The notes below the pieces were generated by a model. That model had not been told where the DNA came from, ran no database searches, and saw nothing but the letters and a program-made list of their open reading frames with translations. 30,991 bases of DNA from Gammaproteobacteria bacterium (lineage in GTDB: Bacteria; Pseudomonadota; Gammaproteobacteria; Eutrophobiales; Eutrophobiaceae), in the NCBI GenBank assembly GCA_018676275.1, contig JABHFC010000421.1, forward strand, positions 1-30,991, written 5' to 3'. Shown in pieces: positions 17,152 through 25,407 of the stretch; positions within the stretch are counted from its first letter, which is position 1; every line of letters begins with the position of its first letter. A program made the translations under genes and the position numbers.

Positions 17152-18813
17152 CTAATTGTTAACACAAGGGTGAACAATCAGAGATTCTCTACCATAGTCA
17201 AGTAGTTCATCGTCGCTTATTTTGAAATTACCAAGTTTAACTGTGTGATAACGGTCGAAATATTTTTTCAAATGTTTTTCGATGCCAGGATCGAAATCCG
17301 GCTTTACTGTATGGGTAGAACCAGCGGGTGTGTTAATTACCTTACCGTTCTTGACGACAAGTGTTCCGTTTTTAAAAACATACTCAGGCTGAGCGAACAT
17401 GATTTCCTTGTTAGCATGTTCGTTATATACGGTAATATCTGCGCAGGCGTTGATCCCAAGGTGCCCGCGATCGGTTAAGCCCAGACTACGCGCTGGTGCT
17501 GCTCTAGTCATGGTCGCTATTTCATAGAGAGAATATTCTCTGTCAATACTATCCAGAACTGAGGCGGCTCGCGCACTTTTATTCAGCGTCGACAACATAT
17601 CATTACGGAATGATCTATCCATTAATAAACGAATAAGGTGTGGATACATGGTAAATGGTGCACCATTGGGATGATCAGTTGTCAGAAAAATTCGCCATGG
17701 ATCACTGGCCAGCAAAAATATTTCCAGTCCAATACACCACTGCAGGGCATTGACAAAGTTCTTGTCCCGATATCGAAAGGGGACAACACCACAACCGGCA
17801 TCACATTCAATGTCCATACAAACCCATTTATTAGGATGAGCATGTTCACTGCCACTATGTTGCATCATAGTATCGCCCGACGCAGTCACAGTCTGACCGA
17901 ACATGATTTGACCAACATCCAGAGAGATATTTTTGTGCTTGTTCAAAGCTTCCGCTATATGTACCGCACCGGATGAAAATTTCCGGTCACCTTCAGTACC
18001 GTAACTATGAAACTGGACATGAGTGAGATGTATGGGAAGCCCTGCCATGGCTTCGATGGTATCCAGTGTTGTATGAACGTTTCCCGGTACACCAAGGTTA
18101 CAACCGTGTACATGCAAGGGGTGGGGCACACCTAGTTCATGTAAGGAACGAGCCAGGACCTTCAGTATTTTTCGCGGGCTAAGATTGTAAAACGAATTAT
18201 TATCATCGAGATCAAGTTTACGTTGGTTAAACTTGAAAGCATTAATGCCACCGGGATTTACAATTTTTACCGCCATCGCCTGGGAAGCATGCATGGTCCA
18301 GGCAACATAATCGTTAATAAGTTTCTGACTTTTCTTTTTGGTGATTAACTGGAGCAGAAAATCATCATTACCAAGTAAACTGTAAGCTCCGGTATCGACA
18401 ATAGGTGTATCTGCCATTTCCATATGTGCCTGGCGTGCATTCACCGGTAGCATGGCTGGTTCGAAACAACTGGTATAGCCCATTTCGGCGTATCGATATC
18501 CAGTGGTAAGAGTGGAAGGTGCGGCATAACCACTACCGGCTCTGGTTTTTGCAGTTGTTCTTACAGGATCCTGCTGATGATCTTCGGGTAACATCATGCG
18601 GGCAATATTGACTTTTCCTCCACCTATATGCGTATGGATATCTATGCCTCCTGCCATAATCACCTTGTTTGATACGTCAATGGTTTTGTGTATGCGTTCG
18701 TTTTTTCCTGGTTTTCTAACAATCCTGCCGTCGCGGATATATATATCGCGTTTTTTGCCCTTAACCCCATGCATGGGGTCATAAACAATACCGCCTAAAA
18801 GTTTCGTTAACAT
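17152..18813 (-). CDS. fhcA: Formyltransferase/hydrolase complex subunit A (FhcA), formyl-methanofuran hydrolase, copy 1
   Basis: This amidohydrolase-fold enzyme hydrolyses formyl-methanofuran to formate. The binuclear metal ligands seen in archaeal FwdA are all present: His60 and His62 (GGIDIHTHIGG), Lys183 as the carboxylated lysine (KIVNPGG), the His231/234/236 cluster (HPLHVHGCN), and Asp380 (TTDHPNG). The length is 553 aa. It starts 4 bp after the fhcB stop. Differences from the second copy (His-Thr-His instead of His-Cys-His at the first metal motif, GINAFKFN after the Lys) show that the two are diverged paralogs and not a recent duplication. Confidence 0.95.
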   Translation of the reverse strand: MLTKLLGGIVYDPMHGVKGKKRDIYIRDGRIVRKPGKNERIHKTIDVSNKVIMAGGIDIHTHIGGGKVNIARMMLPEDHQQDPVRTTAKTRAGSGYAAPSTLTTGYRYAEMGYTSCFEPAMLPVNARQAHMEMADTPIVDTGAYSLLGNDDFLLQLITKKKSQKLINDYVAWTMHASQAMAVKIVNPGGINAFKFNQRKLDLDDNNSFYNLSPRKILKVLARSLHELGVPHPLHVHGCNLGVPGNVHTTLDTIEAMAGLPIHLTHVQFHSYGTEGDRKFSSGAVHIAEALNKHKNISLDVGQIMFGQTVTASGDTMMQHSGSEHAHPNKWVCMDIECDAGCGVVPFRYRDKNFVNALQWCIGLEIFLLASDPWRIFLTTDHPNGAPFTMYPHLIRLLMDRSFRNDMLSTLNKSARAASVLDSIDREYSLYEIATMTRAAPARSLGLTDRGHLGINACADITVYNEHANKEIMFAQPEYVFKNGTLVVKNGKVINTPAGSTHTVKPDFDPGIEKHLKKYFDRYHTVKLGNFKISDDELLDYGRESLIVHPCVNN

Positions 18814-18817
18814 AGAC

Positions 18818-20092
18818 TTATATTGCCTGCCTTATTTTATTCAATATTTCACTTCCGCTTTCCAACTTGATATCACGTAACTTTTTCAACGGTAAACTAA
18901 CGACATTGTCAGTGCGCATTAAATTGCCGCGATGATCTATGCCAGGCACACCAATTGGGAAGTATACTTCCGCCTCATGAGCAGGTCTCTTCGCTGGTCT
19001 TGATAAGACAATTGTGGGTGCATCGGTTCGCGGTATGCCAAGACTTGTGTCAAAACTGGATAACCACAATAGTGCGTCCGAGGCATTTTCCTGAAGAATT
19101 TTCTTTGTGGAATATGAGTATGGATCGTAGTAAGGATAGCCCTCAGAATAATTTACCCGCATAGGGTAACCACTTTGCCATGCACATACATTCATAAAAG
19201 ATGTGCCACCATTGTTGCCACCAAGAGAAAGTCCAGCAAAGCGGGAAGACTTATTCAATTCCTTAATCAATTCAGAGATAGTCTGAATGATTATATCGCC
19301 ATCGCTTGCCGGGAACTCAGCAGCGTCCCAGACGATGACTCCATATTTGGCGCTTAATATGCGTTCACATAGTCGCTTTAATGCAGTTAATCTTCTGGGT
19401 TTAATACTATCAGTTTGAATATCTACTTTATTCAGTAATGCACGGATCACGGAAACAGTTTCGTTGATTTCTTTATTGTTGCATTTGATATGGGAAGGTT
19501 TTGTTCCATCGGGACTCGTACCTGATCTGGTATCCATTCCATCGCCAATATATACAATATCACGCGCATTTTTTTTCAGTCCCGCCAGTGAAGGCTGATC
19601 CCAGATTAGGCGTTCAAAAAAACGAGGGTAGCGACTACTAGCGTCAGTGCCAATGAAAATAACCAGATCAGCGCGATTTTTAAGTTCGGCAAGAGTAGTC
19701 ATAATCCAGCCTTTATTTTGTAATACCAGGGTGTTATTCATCATGGCGTCACCGTGCACATGATCTAAAATTGCACCTGATTTTTCTGCAAGAGCCATTA
19801 ATTCACGACTTCCTTCTACGTCTGTGCTGCTTCCTGCAAACAGAGGTTGTTTTGCACTTCTTAATATAGAAGCTGCATGATTTACCGCTTCATCCATTGA
19901 GACGTTTTCGCCGTGAATAGTTGGATTGACTTTGGGCTCATTGCGCTCAAAGTTCTTAATAGCTTTGGCACATCCATGTCGTTCTACAGTGAGCTTGTCC
20001 TTATCATTTCTAATTGACAGATCATCACAAAGAAGGGTGCAAAAAGGACAGGCAATGTCTTTATACAACTTTGATGCGCTTATTGAGGTCAT
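18818..20092 (-). CDS. fhcB: Formyltransferase/hydrolase complex subunit B (FhcB), non-catalytic type
   Basis: This subunit is homologous to the tungsten/molybdenum pterin subunit of archaeal formylmethanofuran dehydrogenase but has the bacterial hydrolase-complex form. The N-terminal Cys15/18/22 and Cys41 keep the spacing of the [4Fe-4S] site. The segment that should carry the metal-ligand Cys reads LDHVHGDAM, with Val112 where the paralog at 25408-26766 has Cys119. The downstream NRADLVIFIGTD and the C-terminal SRPAKRPAHEAEVYFPIGVPGI are normal. At 424 aa it is shorter than the paralog (452). It probably plays a structural role, as shown for the Methylobacterium complex. It follows fprA by 99 bp, which include a possible weak terminator, so it may also start its own transcript. 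Confidence 0.92.
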   Translation of the reverse strand: MTSISASKLYKDIACPFCTLLCDDLSIRNDKDKLTVERHGCAKAIKNFERNEPKVNPTIHGENVSMDEAVNHAASILRSAKQPLFAGSSTDVEGSRELMALAEKSGAILDHVHGDAMMNNTLVLQNKGWIMTTLAELKNRADLVIFIGTDASSRYPRFFERLIWDQPSLAGLKKNARDIVYIGDGMDTRSGTSPDGTKPSHIKCNNKEINETVSVIRALLNKVDIQTDSIKPRRLTALKRLCERILSAKYGVIVWDAAEFPASDGDIIIQTISELIKELNKSSRFAGLSLGGNNGGTSFMNVCAWQSGYPMRVNYSEGYPYYDPYSYSTKKILQENASDALLWLSSFDTSLGIPRTDAPTIVLSRPAKRPAHEAEVYFPIGVPGIDHRGNLMRTDNVVSLPLKKLRDIKLESGSEILNKIRQAI

Positions 20093-20166
20093 ATAGTGGG
20101 AAATCTCGGATAATAGCCGTCAGCGTGTTCTACTTTTATAGAAGGGAGGAACGTGATTTTAATTAA

Positions 20167-20184
20167 ATCTTACGCGAGTAAGAT
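20167..20184 (-). terminator. Weak hairpin after fprA, possible terminator or attenuator
   Basis: On the minus strand, a perfect 7-bp stem ATCTTAC / GTAAGAT around a 4-base loop starts 8 bp after the fprA stop and is followed by TTAATTAAAAT. The T-run is poor, so it may only reduce read-through. It marks a possible boundary between the dehydrogenase module upstream and the hydrolase module downstream. Confidence 0.4.
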
Positions 20185-20191
20185 AGAGGAT

Positions 20192-21568
20192 CTATCCCAG
20201 CAGATCGAGCATCTCGTTGATGTAGGTATACTTTTCTCTGGGTTTGTTTTTAGGCTGGCCTCGATCAATTTCACTCTGATCGATTTTTTCCCATTCTTCA
20301 AAACTGACATAGCGGACGTTCCTGGTTTGTAAAAGATTGCACACCCCATCGGCGCCGCTTTTTTCTGTTCCGGTATCAAGTGTTTGCAAATCTTCCAGCA
20401 ATGACTGGACTGTAGCGACACTGTCTGCGCGGTTGGTGCCAATGATACCAGTTGGTCCGCGTTTAATCCAACCAGTCACATACAATCCTGGAAGAGCTTG
20501 CTGGTTTTCTGATATTCGCCCGTCCATATTCGGGATCAGGCCTCGTTGTTCATCAAAAGGCAGGCTTGGCATGGCGATGCCGCGATAACCAATACTCCTA
20601 AATAATAAACCGGTTTCCAGCTCCAGTGTTTCACCTGTACCTCTGGCCGATTGTTGCAGGGCGTCTCCGCTTAGTTGATTGTGTTCGAAAACTACCTTTT
20701 CCAGATGTCCGCTACCAAGTAATTCTTTCGGACTTTTAAGAAAGGTGAAATGACAGTTTCGTGGTTTATTAGAGTGTTCAAGGGCAGCCAGCTTGCTTAA
20801 CTGCTCGTATATTTTTCGCTGTGCGGAATTACTTTTATCCTCCAGTTCCATCGCACTTTCTGGATTTAAAAGCATTTCTTCAGAATCAATTATTGTTTGA
20901 CATAATTCCAGACTTTCAAACTCCCTTAATTCCTTAGGTGTAAATTTGACTTGCGCTGGACCTCGTCGACCAACAACATAAATATCTTTTATATTACTTT
21001 CGGCGAGAGTGTCTAAAGCGTGCTCCGCAATATCCGTATGTTTTAATTCATCAACGGATTTTGCCAAAATACGGGCCACATCAGCGGCTACATTACCCTG
21101 GCCAATTATCACAGCGGTTTCGGATTTGAGATCAAATACTTTGTCGCGGTAGTCCGGGTGCCCGTTATACCAGCCAACAAATTCCGTAGCCGTATGGCTG
21201 CCGGGAATGTCTTCACCCGGGACGCCCAGTTTACGGTCTGTCTCCGCACCATTGGCGAAAATAACGGCATGATGAGATTCAGTTAGCTCTGCAACGCTAA
21301 GATCCAGGCCTACTTTGACATTGGCGAGTAGTTTGAATCTTGGAGATTCTGCAATTCTGGCGTAAACCTTAATTGCTTGCTTAAGTTTGGGATGATCCGG
21401 GGCGACACCGCTGCGTACCAGACCGTAGGGGACAGGCAATCTCTCCAGCATATTGATATTGACGCATATATCAGACTTCAGCAGTGCTTCACATGCGTAA
21501 AAACCACTGGGCCCGCTACCAACAATAGCGACCTGTAAGGGGTGCTCCTCCGTACCAATATTGGACAT
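20192..21568 (-). CDS. fprA: FprA/adrenodoxin reductase-type ferredoxin-NADP+ reductase
   Basis: This FAD enzyme shuttles electrons between ferredoxin and NADP(H). The FAD-binding GSGPSGFYA is at residues 17-25, followed by the typical LPVPYGLVRSGVAPDHPKLK. The NADP-binding GQGNVAADVAR is at 156-166, with RRGPAQVKFTPKE after it. The C-terminal FAD contact is the GWIKRGPTGIIGTN segment. The length of 458 aa matches mycobacterial FprA (456). The gene lies 54 bp after a 7Fe ferredoxin gene and downstream of the fwd-like set, so the natural reading is ferredoxin-to-NADP+ transfer of electrons from formyl-methanofuran oxidation. That flow is inference; the enzyme class is clear. Confidence 0.94.
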   Translation of the reverse strand: MSNIGTEEHPLQVAIVGSGPSGFYACEALLKSDICVNINMLERLPVPYGLVRSGVAPDHPKLKQAIKVYARIAESPRFKLLANVKVGLDLSVAELTESHHAVIFANGAETDRKLGVPGEDIPGSHTATEFVGWYNGHPDYRDKVFDLKSETAVIIGQGNVAADVARILAKSVDELKHTDIAEHALDTLAESNIKDIYVVGRRGPAQVKFTPKELREFESLELCQTIIDSEEMLLNPESAMELEDKSNSAQRKIYEQLSKLAALEHSNKPRNCHFTFLKSPKELLGSGHLEKVVFEHNQLSGDALQQSARGTGETLELETGLLFRSIGYRGIAMPSLPFDEQRGLIPNMDGRISENQQALPGLYVTGWIKRGPTGIIGTNRADSVATVQSLLEDLQTLDTGTEKSGADGVCNLLQTRNVRYVSFEEWEKIDQSEIDRGQPKNKPREKYTYINEMLDLLG

Positions 21569-21622
21569 ACTAGTTACTGGATCAGTGATAGTCAGATGAT
21601 GAGATTCTTGTGATAGTTACAA

Positions 21623-21928
21623 CTAAAACCCTAGTTCTGTTTTTCTTTCTTCTGCGCCAGGTAAGGGGTCCATCTTGTCTTCACAAACAGGAAGATCTGC
21701 TGCTTTTTCTGCATTGATTTCAATCCATTTTTCCTTATCTTCAGGTAGGTCATCAACTTCAAATATGGCTTCTACCGGACATTCAGGAATACAGGCGCTA
21801 CAGTCAATACAAACATCTGGATCGATGTACAGCATGTCATCGTCGAAATGAAAACACTCTACTGGACATACTGTAACGCAATCAGTGAAACGACAGCTTT
21901 TGCAGTTATCTGTGACTATGGTTGTCAT
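21623..21928 (-). CDS. fdxA: 7Fe ferredoxin ([3Fe-4S][4Fe-4S])
   Basis: This 101-aa ferredoxin closely follows the pattern of Azotobacter vinelandii FdI. Cys9, 17 and 50 are set for the [3Fe-4S] cluster. Cys21, 40, 43 and 46 are set for the [4Fe-4S] cluster, and Cys12 and Cys25 are extra. The C-terminal segment (WIEINAEKAADLP...KMDPLPGAE) is also the family's. A good ribosome site (GGAGAGAAG) precedes the start. It sits between fwdC and fprA. No FwdF- or FwdG-type polyferredoxin gene is present, so this protein is the likely acceptor for the fwd-like dehydrogenase. Confidence 0.95.
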   Translation of the reverse strand: MTTIVTDNCKSCRFTDCVTVCPVECFHFDDDMLYIDPDVCIDCSACIPECPVEAIFEVDDLPEDKEKWIEINAEKAADLPVCEDKMDPLPGAEERKTELGF

Positions 21929-21971
21929 TCTTCTCTCCTACAATATTGATTATTACAAGTACGATGTCGAC

Positions 21972-22781
21972 CTACTCATGATACAGCAAAATTTCACCCC
22001 GGTTGAACTCTATTATGTCTCCGCACCATCTCTCATAGTGTCCCATAATCTGTTCTTCACGAATACCCAAACCCAGTGATTGCAGATAAAGTAGATACAA
22101 TCTTAAATAGGTAGGTTGATAGACACAGGAATAGCTAAACGTTGGCAAGAGTTTTGAGTTTTTCATGCACACAACGCTACCGCGCCGTAACCCTGCTCCG
22201 GTTCTTATGCCAAGTTCTCCCAGAACAATAATGGTACCCGCCAGCATGTTCACGCCTGTGAAATCACCACTGTCACCGCCGATTACTATCATGCCATTAC
22301 GCATGGCGTGACCCACTTCATTTCTAGCATTGCCGTGGATTATGATTTCACCACCCAGGATACCAGCTGGACTGCCTCTGTAGGCGCTGCCAACCATATG
22401 TCCGGCGTTACCTTTGACTTCCACACGACCAGCGAGCATTTCCGGTGCCAACCAGTCCCCAACGTTACCTTCAACTACGATTTCTCCACCTGACATGGCT
22501 GTGCCCAAATGAGCACCTACGTCACCATTAATATTTATTTTCCCAAAGCTCATTCCTGAACCGATATGTTTTATCTTTGAGAGATCTCCTTCTAATACAA
22601 GGGAATCGCTTTTTTCGCCTGCAACGGTAAAGAAATCTGCAATGGTGGTTTTTTGATTGCCATGCTCAACAGTTTGTTTTTCAATTTCCGCTGTTGTCAG
22701 TCCGGCCAGCTTATCTGGACTTATTAATTCGGCCTCTAAAGGGACATCGGGCTGGGTGTGTAGACTCAGGCTTATAGTCAT
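21972..22781 (-). CDS. fwdC: Formylmethanofuran dehydrogenase subunit C (FwdC/FhcC), copy 2
   Basis: This 269-aa beta-helix subunit has clean glycine repeats: GDVGAHLGTAMSGGEIVVEG, GNVGDWLAPEMLAG, GNAGHMVGSAYRG, GNARNEVGHAMRNG, GDSGDFTGVNMLAG and GELGIRTGAGLRRG. The C-terminal part (YQPTYLRLYLLYLQSLGL) is a helical cap. It overlaps the preceding ftr gene by 4 bp and lies 43 bp before fdxA. It is a diverged paralog of the 15380-16213 gene. The role is structural, bringing the formyltransferase and hydrolase subunits together. Confidence 0.92.
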   Translation of the reverse strand: MTISLSLHTQPDVPLEAELISPDKLAGLTTAEIEKQTVEHGNQKTTIADFFTVAGEKSDSLVLEGDLSKIKHIGSGMSFGKININGDVGAHLGTAMSGGEIVVEGNVGDWLAPEMLAGRVEVKGNAGHMVGSAYRGSPAGILGGEIIIHGNARNEVGHAMRNGMIVIGGDSGDFTGVNMLAGTIIVLGELGIRTGAGLRRGSVVCMKNSKLLPTFSYSCVYQPTYLRLYLLYLQSLGLGIREEQIMGHYERWCGDIIEFNRGEILLYHE

Positions 22782-23677
22782 GGCTTGTCACCATCTAGCA
22801 GACTATATAAATCAATTTTATATTGACCGAGATTACCACCATAGTTTCCTGCCGATATTCGCTTGATGCCGGGTTTGGCCGCCGCCTGCATGCCAATTTG
22901 CATTGCTGAGCGGACTACTGACTCATTCAATCCATCAATAACGATTTCCAGCACGCAATTTACATCCTCTCCTAATTCAGAGTTAGGTCTGACGCCACGC
23001 AATGTCGGGCAATAGGCATCATTTGTAGATGCCATAAGAGATTTATATCGAGAACCAACTTTACTACCACTACGGACAACACCATCAGGAAAGGGAAGAA
23101 TTACACCTGTGAGAGTACGCATTGCTTTTGTTGCTGCAGTAGCGGCTCGTAAAGTTGTTTTCATATCTTTACCGAGAAGGATCAGGTTGCCACCTCCAAC
23201 AGCTTCCTGTACACCAAATCGCTCGTCCACCAGAAATTCGCCGTCCATTACAGGAATGCGCCAAAGACGTTGTTCGGCTAGTTTTTTGCTGATTTGAAAA
23301 CCATCACCAAAGTATCGTAATTGCCCCCCGACCACGACAGTTTTCTCTGATTCAAGCCCGCTGTAACACGCTGTCGTAGGACAGGTCATAACAGATTGAC
23401 CAACGCGTTCAACAAGACGTTTACCAAGGCCTAAGGCATCCATGGCAAACAACAAAACACTAACACCCGGTCGTCTATCAGGTGTTTCGTTAACTGGAAT
23501 CTCTCGTTCAATTCCAGCTTCACATTTACAACCGATAACAGAGGTGGCGAAACCAGTCATCGAAGTCGCTGCCGCCATGGCCCATTGTTTTGTTTCTGCT
23601 GTGATAATAATTCGTGAAGCCCACATCTTAAATGCTTCGGCAAAGGTATCATCGATTTGGGTGGATTTTATTTTCAT
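22778..23677 (-). CDS. ftr: Formylmethanofuran:H4MPT formyltransferase (Ftr/FhcD), copy 2
   Basis: This 299-aa formyltransferase opens with MKIKSTQIDDTFAEAFKMWASRIIITAE and has SMTGFATSVIGCKCEAGIEREI, RVGQSVMTCPTTACYSG, LRYFGDGFQISK, WRIPVMDGEFLVDE and ISAGNYGGNLGQYKIDL. It follows fwdA by 29 bp and overlaps fwdC by 4 bp. It transfers the formyl group from formyl-H4MPT to the furan carrier, feeding the fwdAB pair. With the copy at 16210-17106 the genome carries two formyltransferases, each coupled to its own A, B and C subunits. Confidence 0.95.
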   Translation of the reverse strand: MKIKSTQIDDTFAEAFKMWASRIIITAETKQWAMAAATSMTGFATSVIGCKCEAGIEREIPVNETPDRRPGVSVLLFAMDALGLGKRLVERVGQSVMTCPTTACYSGLESEKTVVVGGQLRYFGDGFQISKKLAEQRLWRIPVMDGEFLVDERFGVQEAVGGGNLILLGKDMKTTLRAATAATKAMRTLTGVILPFPDGVVRSGSKVGSRYKSLMASTNDAYCPTLRGVRPNSELGEDVNCVLEIVIDGLNESVVRSAMQIGMQAAAKPGIKRISAGNYGGNLGQYKIDLYSLLDGDKP

Positions 23678-23706
23678 TACTTGCGATTAGTATTCTACGA
23701 CTCTTT

Positions 23707-25350
23707 TTATTGGTTTATTGTCGGTATGATTTCATGATCATGTAAATAACTGTCATCAACTGCATAATTATCAAATTCAATAGAATAATAATTTTCGAAG
23801 AAAGGTCTTACCGAATCGACAATGGATTCGTCATAATCCGGAGCTACATGCAGAAGTTTACCGGTATGGTCTTCGCAGAACTCATGGTTTGAAATGACAG
23901 GGATGCCCGATTTAAAAACATAACGTGGAGCATTAAACATTAACTCCTTATCTTGTTGATCATCATAGATGGTGATGTCAGCATCTGCTCCAACGCCAAG
24001 ATGACCTTTGTTGCTCAAGCCCAGACATCTCGCAGGTCCGGCGCGTGTAATTATTGCAATTTCATTCAAGCTATATTCGCGATCAAGTTCAGGCAACAAA
24101 GTTTTGTTAATAGCTTTCTGGTTTGCCCGTGACAATTCCTCTTTTCTGAAACTGCTATCCATTAGCAATTTAATTAACTTTGGATAGTTCATAAATGAAC
24201 CACCATTAGGATGATCAGTTGATAGAATTATCCGCCATGGATCTTTCGATAATAGAAATAATTCAAGTCCAATCGCCCACTGCATAGCATGTACATATAC
24301 ATGCTCCTGATATTTGAAAGGTACTATACCGCAGCCACTTTCACACTCGGTATCCGCATTGACCCATTTACCCTTGGCAATTCCACGTAACATATAAGCT
24401 AATGGTGCATCCGCTGTCATGATGGTGGACTTGCCAAACATAACCTGTCCAACATCGCAGCTTATATTTGGATGATCATTAACATAATCAGCTATTTCTC
24501 GAGCCGCTGAACCAGGGTTTTTACCAATTTCACCTGCATAGCTGTGAAATTGGATGTGGGCAAGATGAACTCGACGATCACCGGCCGTTCGCATGGTTTC
24601 AAGTGTGGTCTTGAAATTTCCACTATGACCAAGGTTGTTACAATGTACGTGAGGAGGATGGGGCAATCCTAATTCGTTTACGGCATCGATAAAGGCATCG
24701 ATTATTTGTCTTGGACTAATATCTGTCTCAGTAACTTTTTCATCAATATCGGATACATTTGAATTTTTCTTGCCTTTCCAGGGTTCATCACCGCCAGGGT
24801 TAACCAGTTTTGTGGTATAGGCCTTGGTTGAATTAATCCACCATGCAACGGCTTGTTTGAACTCTTCCTTGCGTCCTTCTTTCAGTAACTGTTGCAGAAA
24901 AATATTATTGCCCAAAAGTACATAAAAGCCTTTATCAATAACAGGGGTGTCGTGCAGTTCTTCCAGTGTATGACGAGCACCGATCGGCGTTACGGCTGCT
25001 TCCATCGCCGTTGTATATCCAAGAGTTGCGTAGCGATAACCGGTGGCAAATGTGGAAGGTACTGTGCCACCGCTTCCTGAACGCGTATGCAGCGTGCCGG
25101 GGTGAGGGTCATGACGATGATCCTCAGGCTGTAGCTTACGAGCCAGGTTTACCTTGGGGCCGGCAATGTGACAATGTATATCAACGCCCCCTGGCATAAT
25201 AACCATACCGCTAGCATCAATTTTGCGTGCATCTGCCGGTACAGTTTCAACAATTTTTCCGTTTTCGATACAAATATCCTGAATTTGTCCGTCAACGTTA
25301 TTGCTCGGGTCATATACCTTCCCGTTAGAAATACGAATATAAGAAGTCAT
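23707..25350 (-). CDS. fwdA: Formylmethanofuran dehydrogenase subunit A (FwdA/FhcA), copy 2
   Basis: This 547-aa amidohydrolase-fold subunit interconverts formyl-methanofuran and formate plus methanofuran. All metal ligands are present: His59 and His61 (GGVDIHCHIAG), Lys181 (KLVNPGG), the His231/234/236 cluster (HPPHVHCNNLGHSGN), and Asp379 (STDHPNGG). The HCHIAGPKVN and TDHPNGGSF wording is closer, as I remember it, to archaeal FwdA than is copy 1. In the archaeal complex, formate made here runs through an internal tunnel to FwdB for oxidation. It follows fwdB by 57 bp. Confidence 0.94.
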   Translation of the reverse strand: MTSYIRISNGKVYDPSNNVDGQIQDICIENGKIVETVPADARKIDASGMVIMPGGVDIHCHIAGPKVNLARKLQPEDHRHDPHPGTLHTRSGSGGTVPSTFATGYRYATLGYTTAMEAAVTPIGARHTLEELHDTPVIDKGFYVLLGNNIFLQQLLKEGRKEEFKQAVAWWINSTKAYTTKLVNPGGDEPWKGKKNSNVSDIDEKVTETDISPRQIIDAFIDAVNELGLPHPPHVHCNNLGHSGNFKTTLETMRTAGDRRVHLAHIQFHSYAGEIGKNPGSAAREIADYVNDHPNISCDVGQVMFGKSTIMTADAPLAYMLRGIAKGKWVNADTECESGCGIVPFKYQEHVYVHAMQWAIGLELFLLSKDPWRIILSTDHPNGGSFMNYPKLIKLLMDSSFRKEELSRANQKAINKTLLPELDREYSLNEIAIITRAGPARCLGLSNKGHLGVGADADITIYDDQQDKELMFNAPRYVFKSGIPVISNHEFCEDHTGKLLHVAPDYDESIVDSVRPFFENYYSIEFDNYAVDDSYLHDHEIIPTINQ

Positions 25351-25407
25351 TTACATTTTCTTGCCTGACTTGATTATTGTTTTTATAAGGTTTGTTATAG
25401 AAATTGT

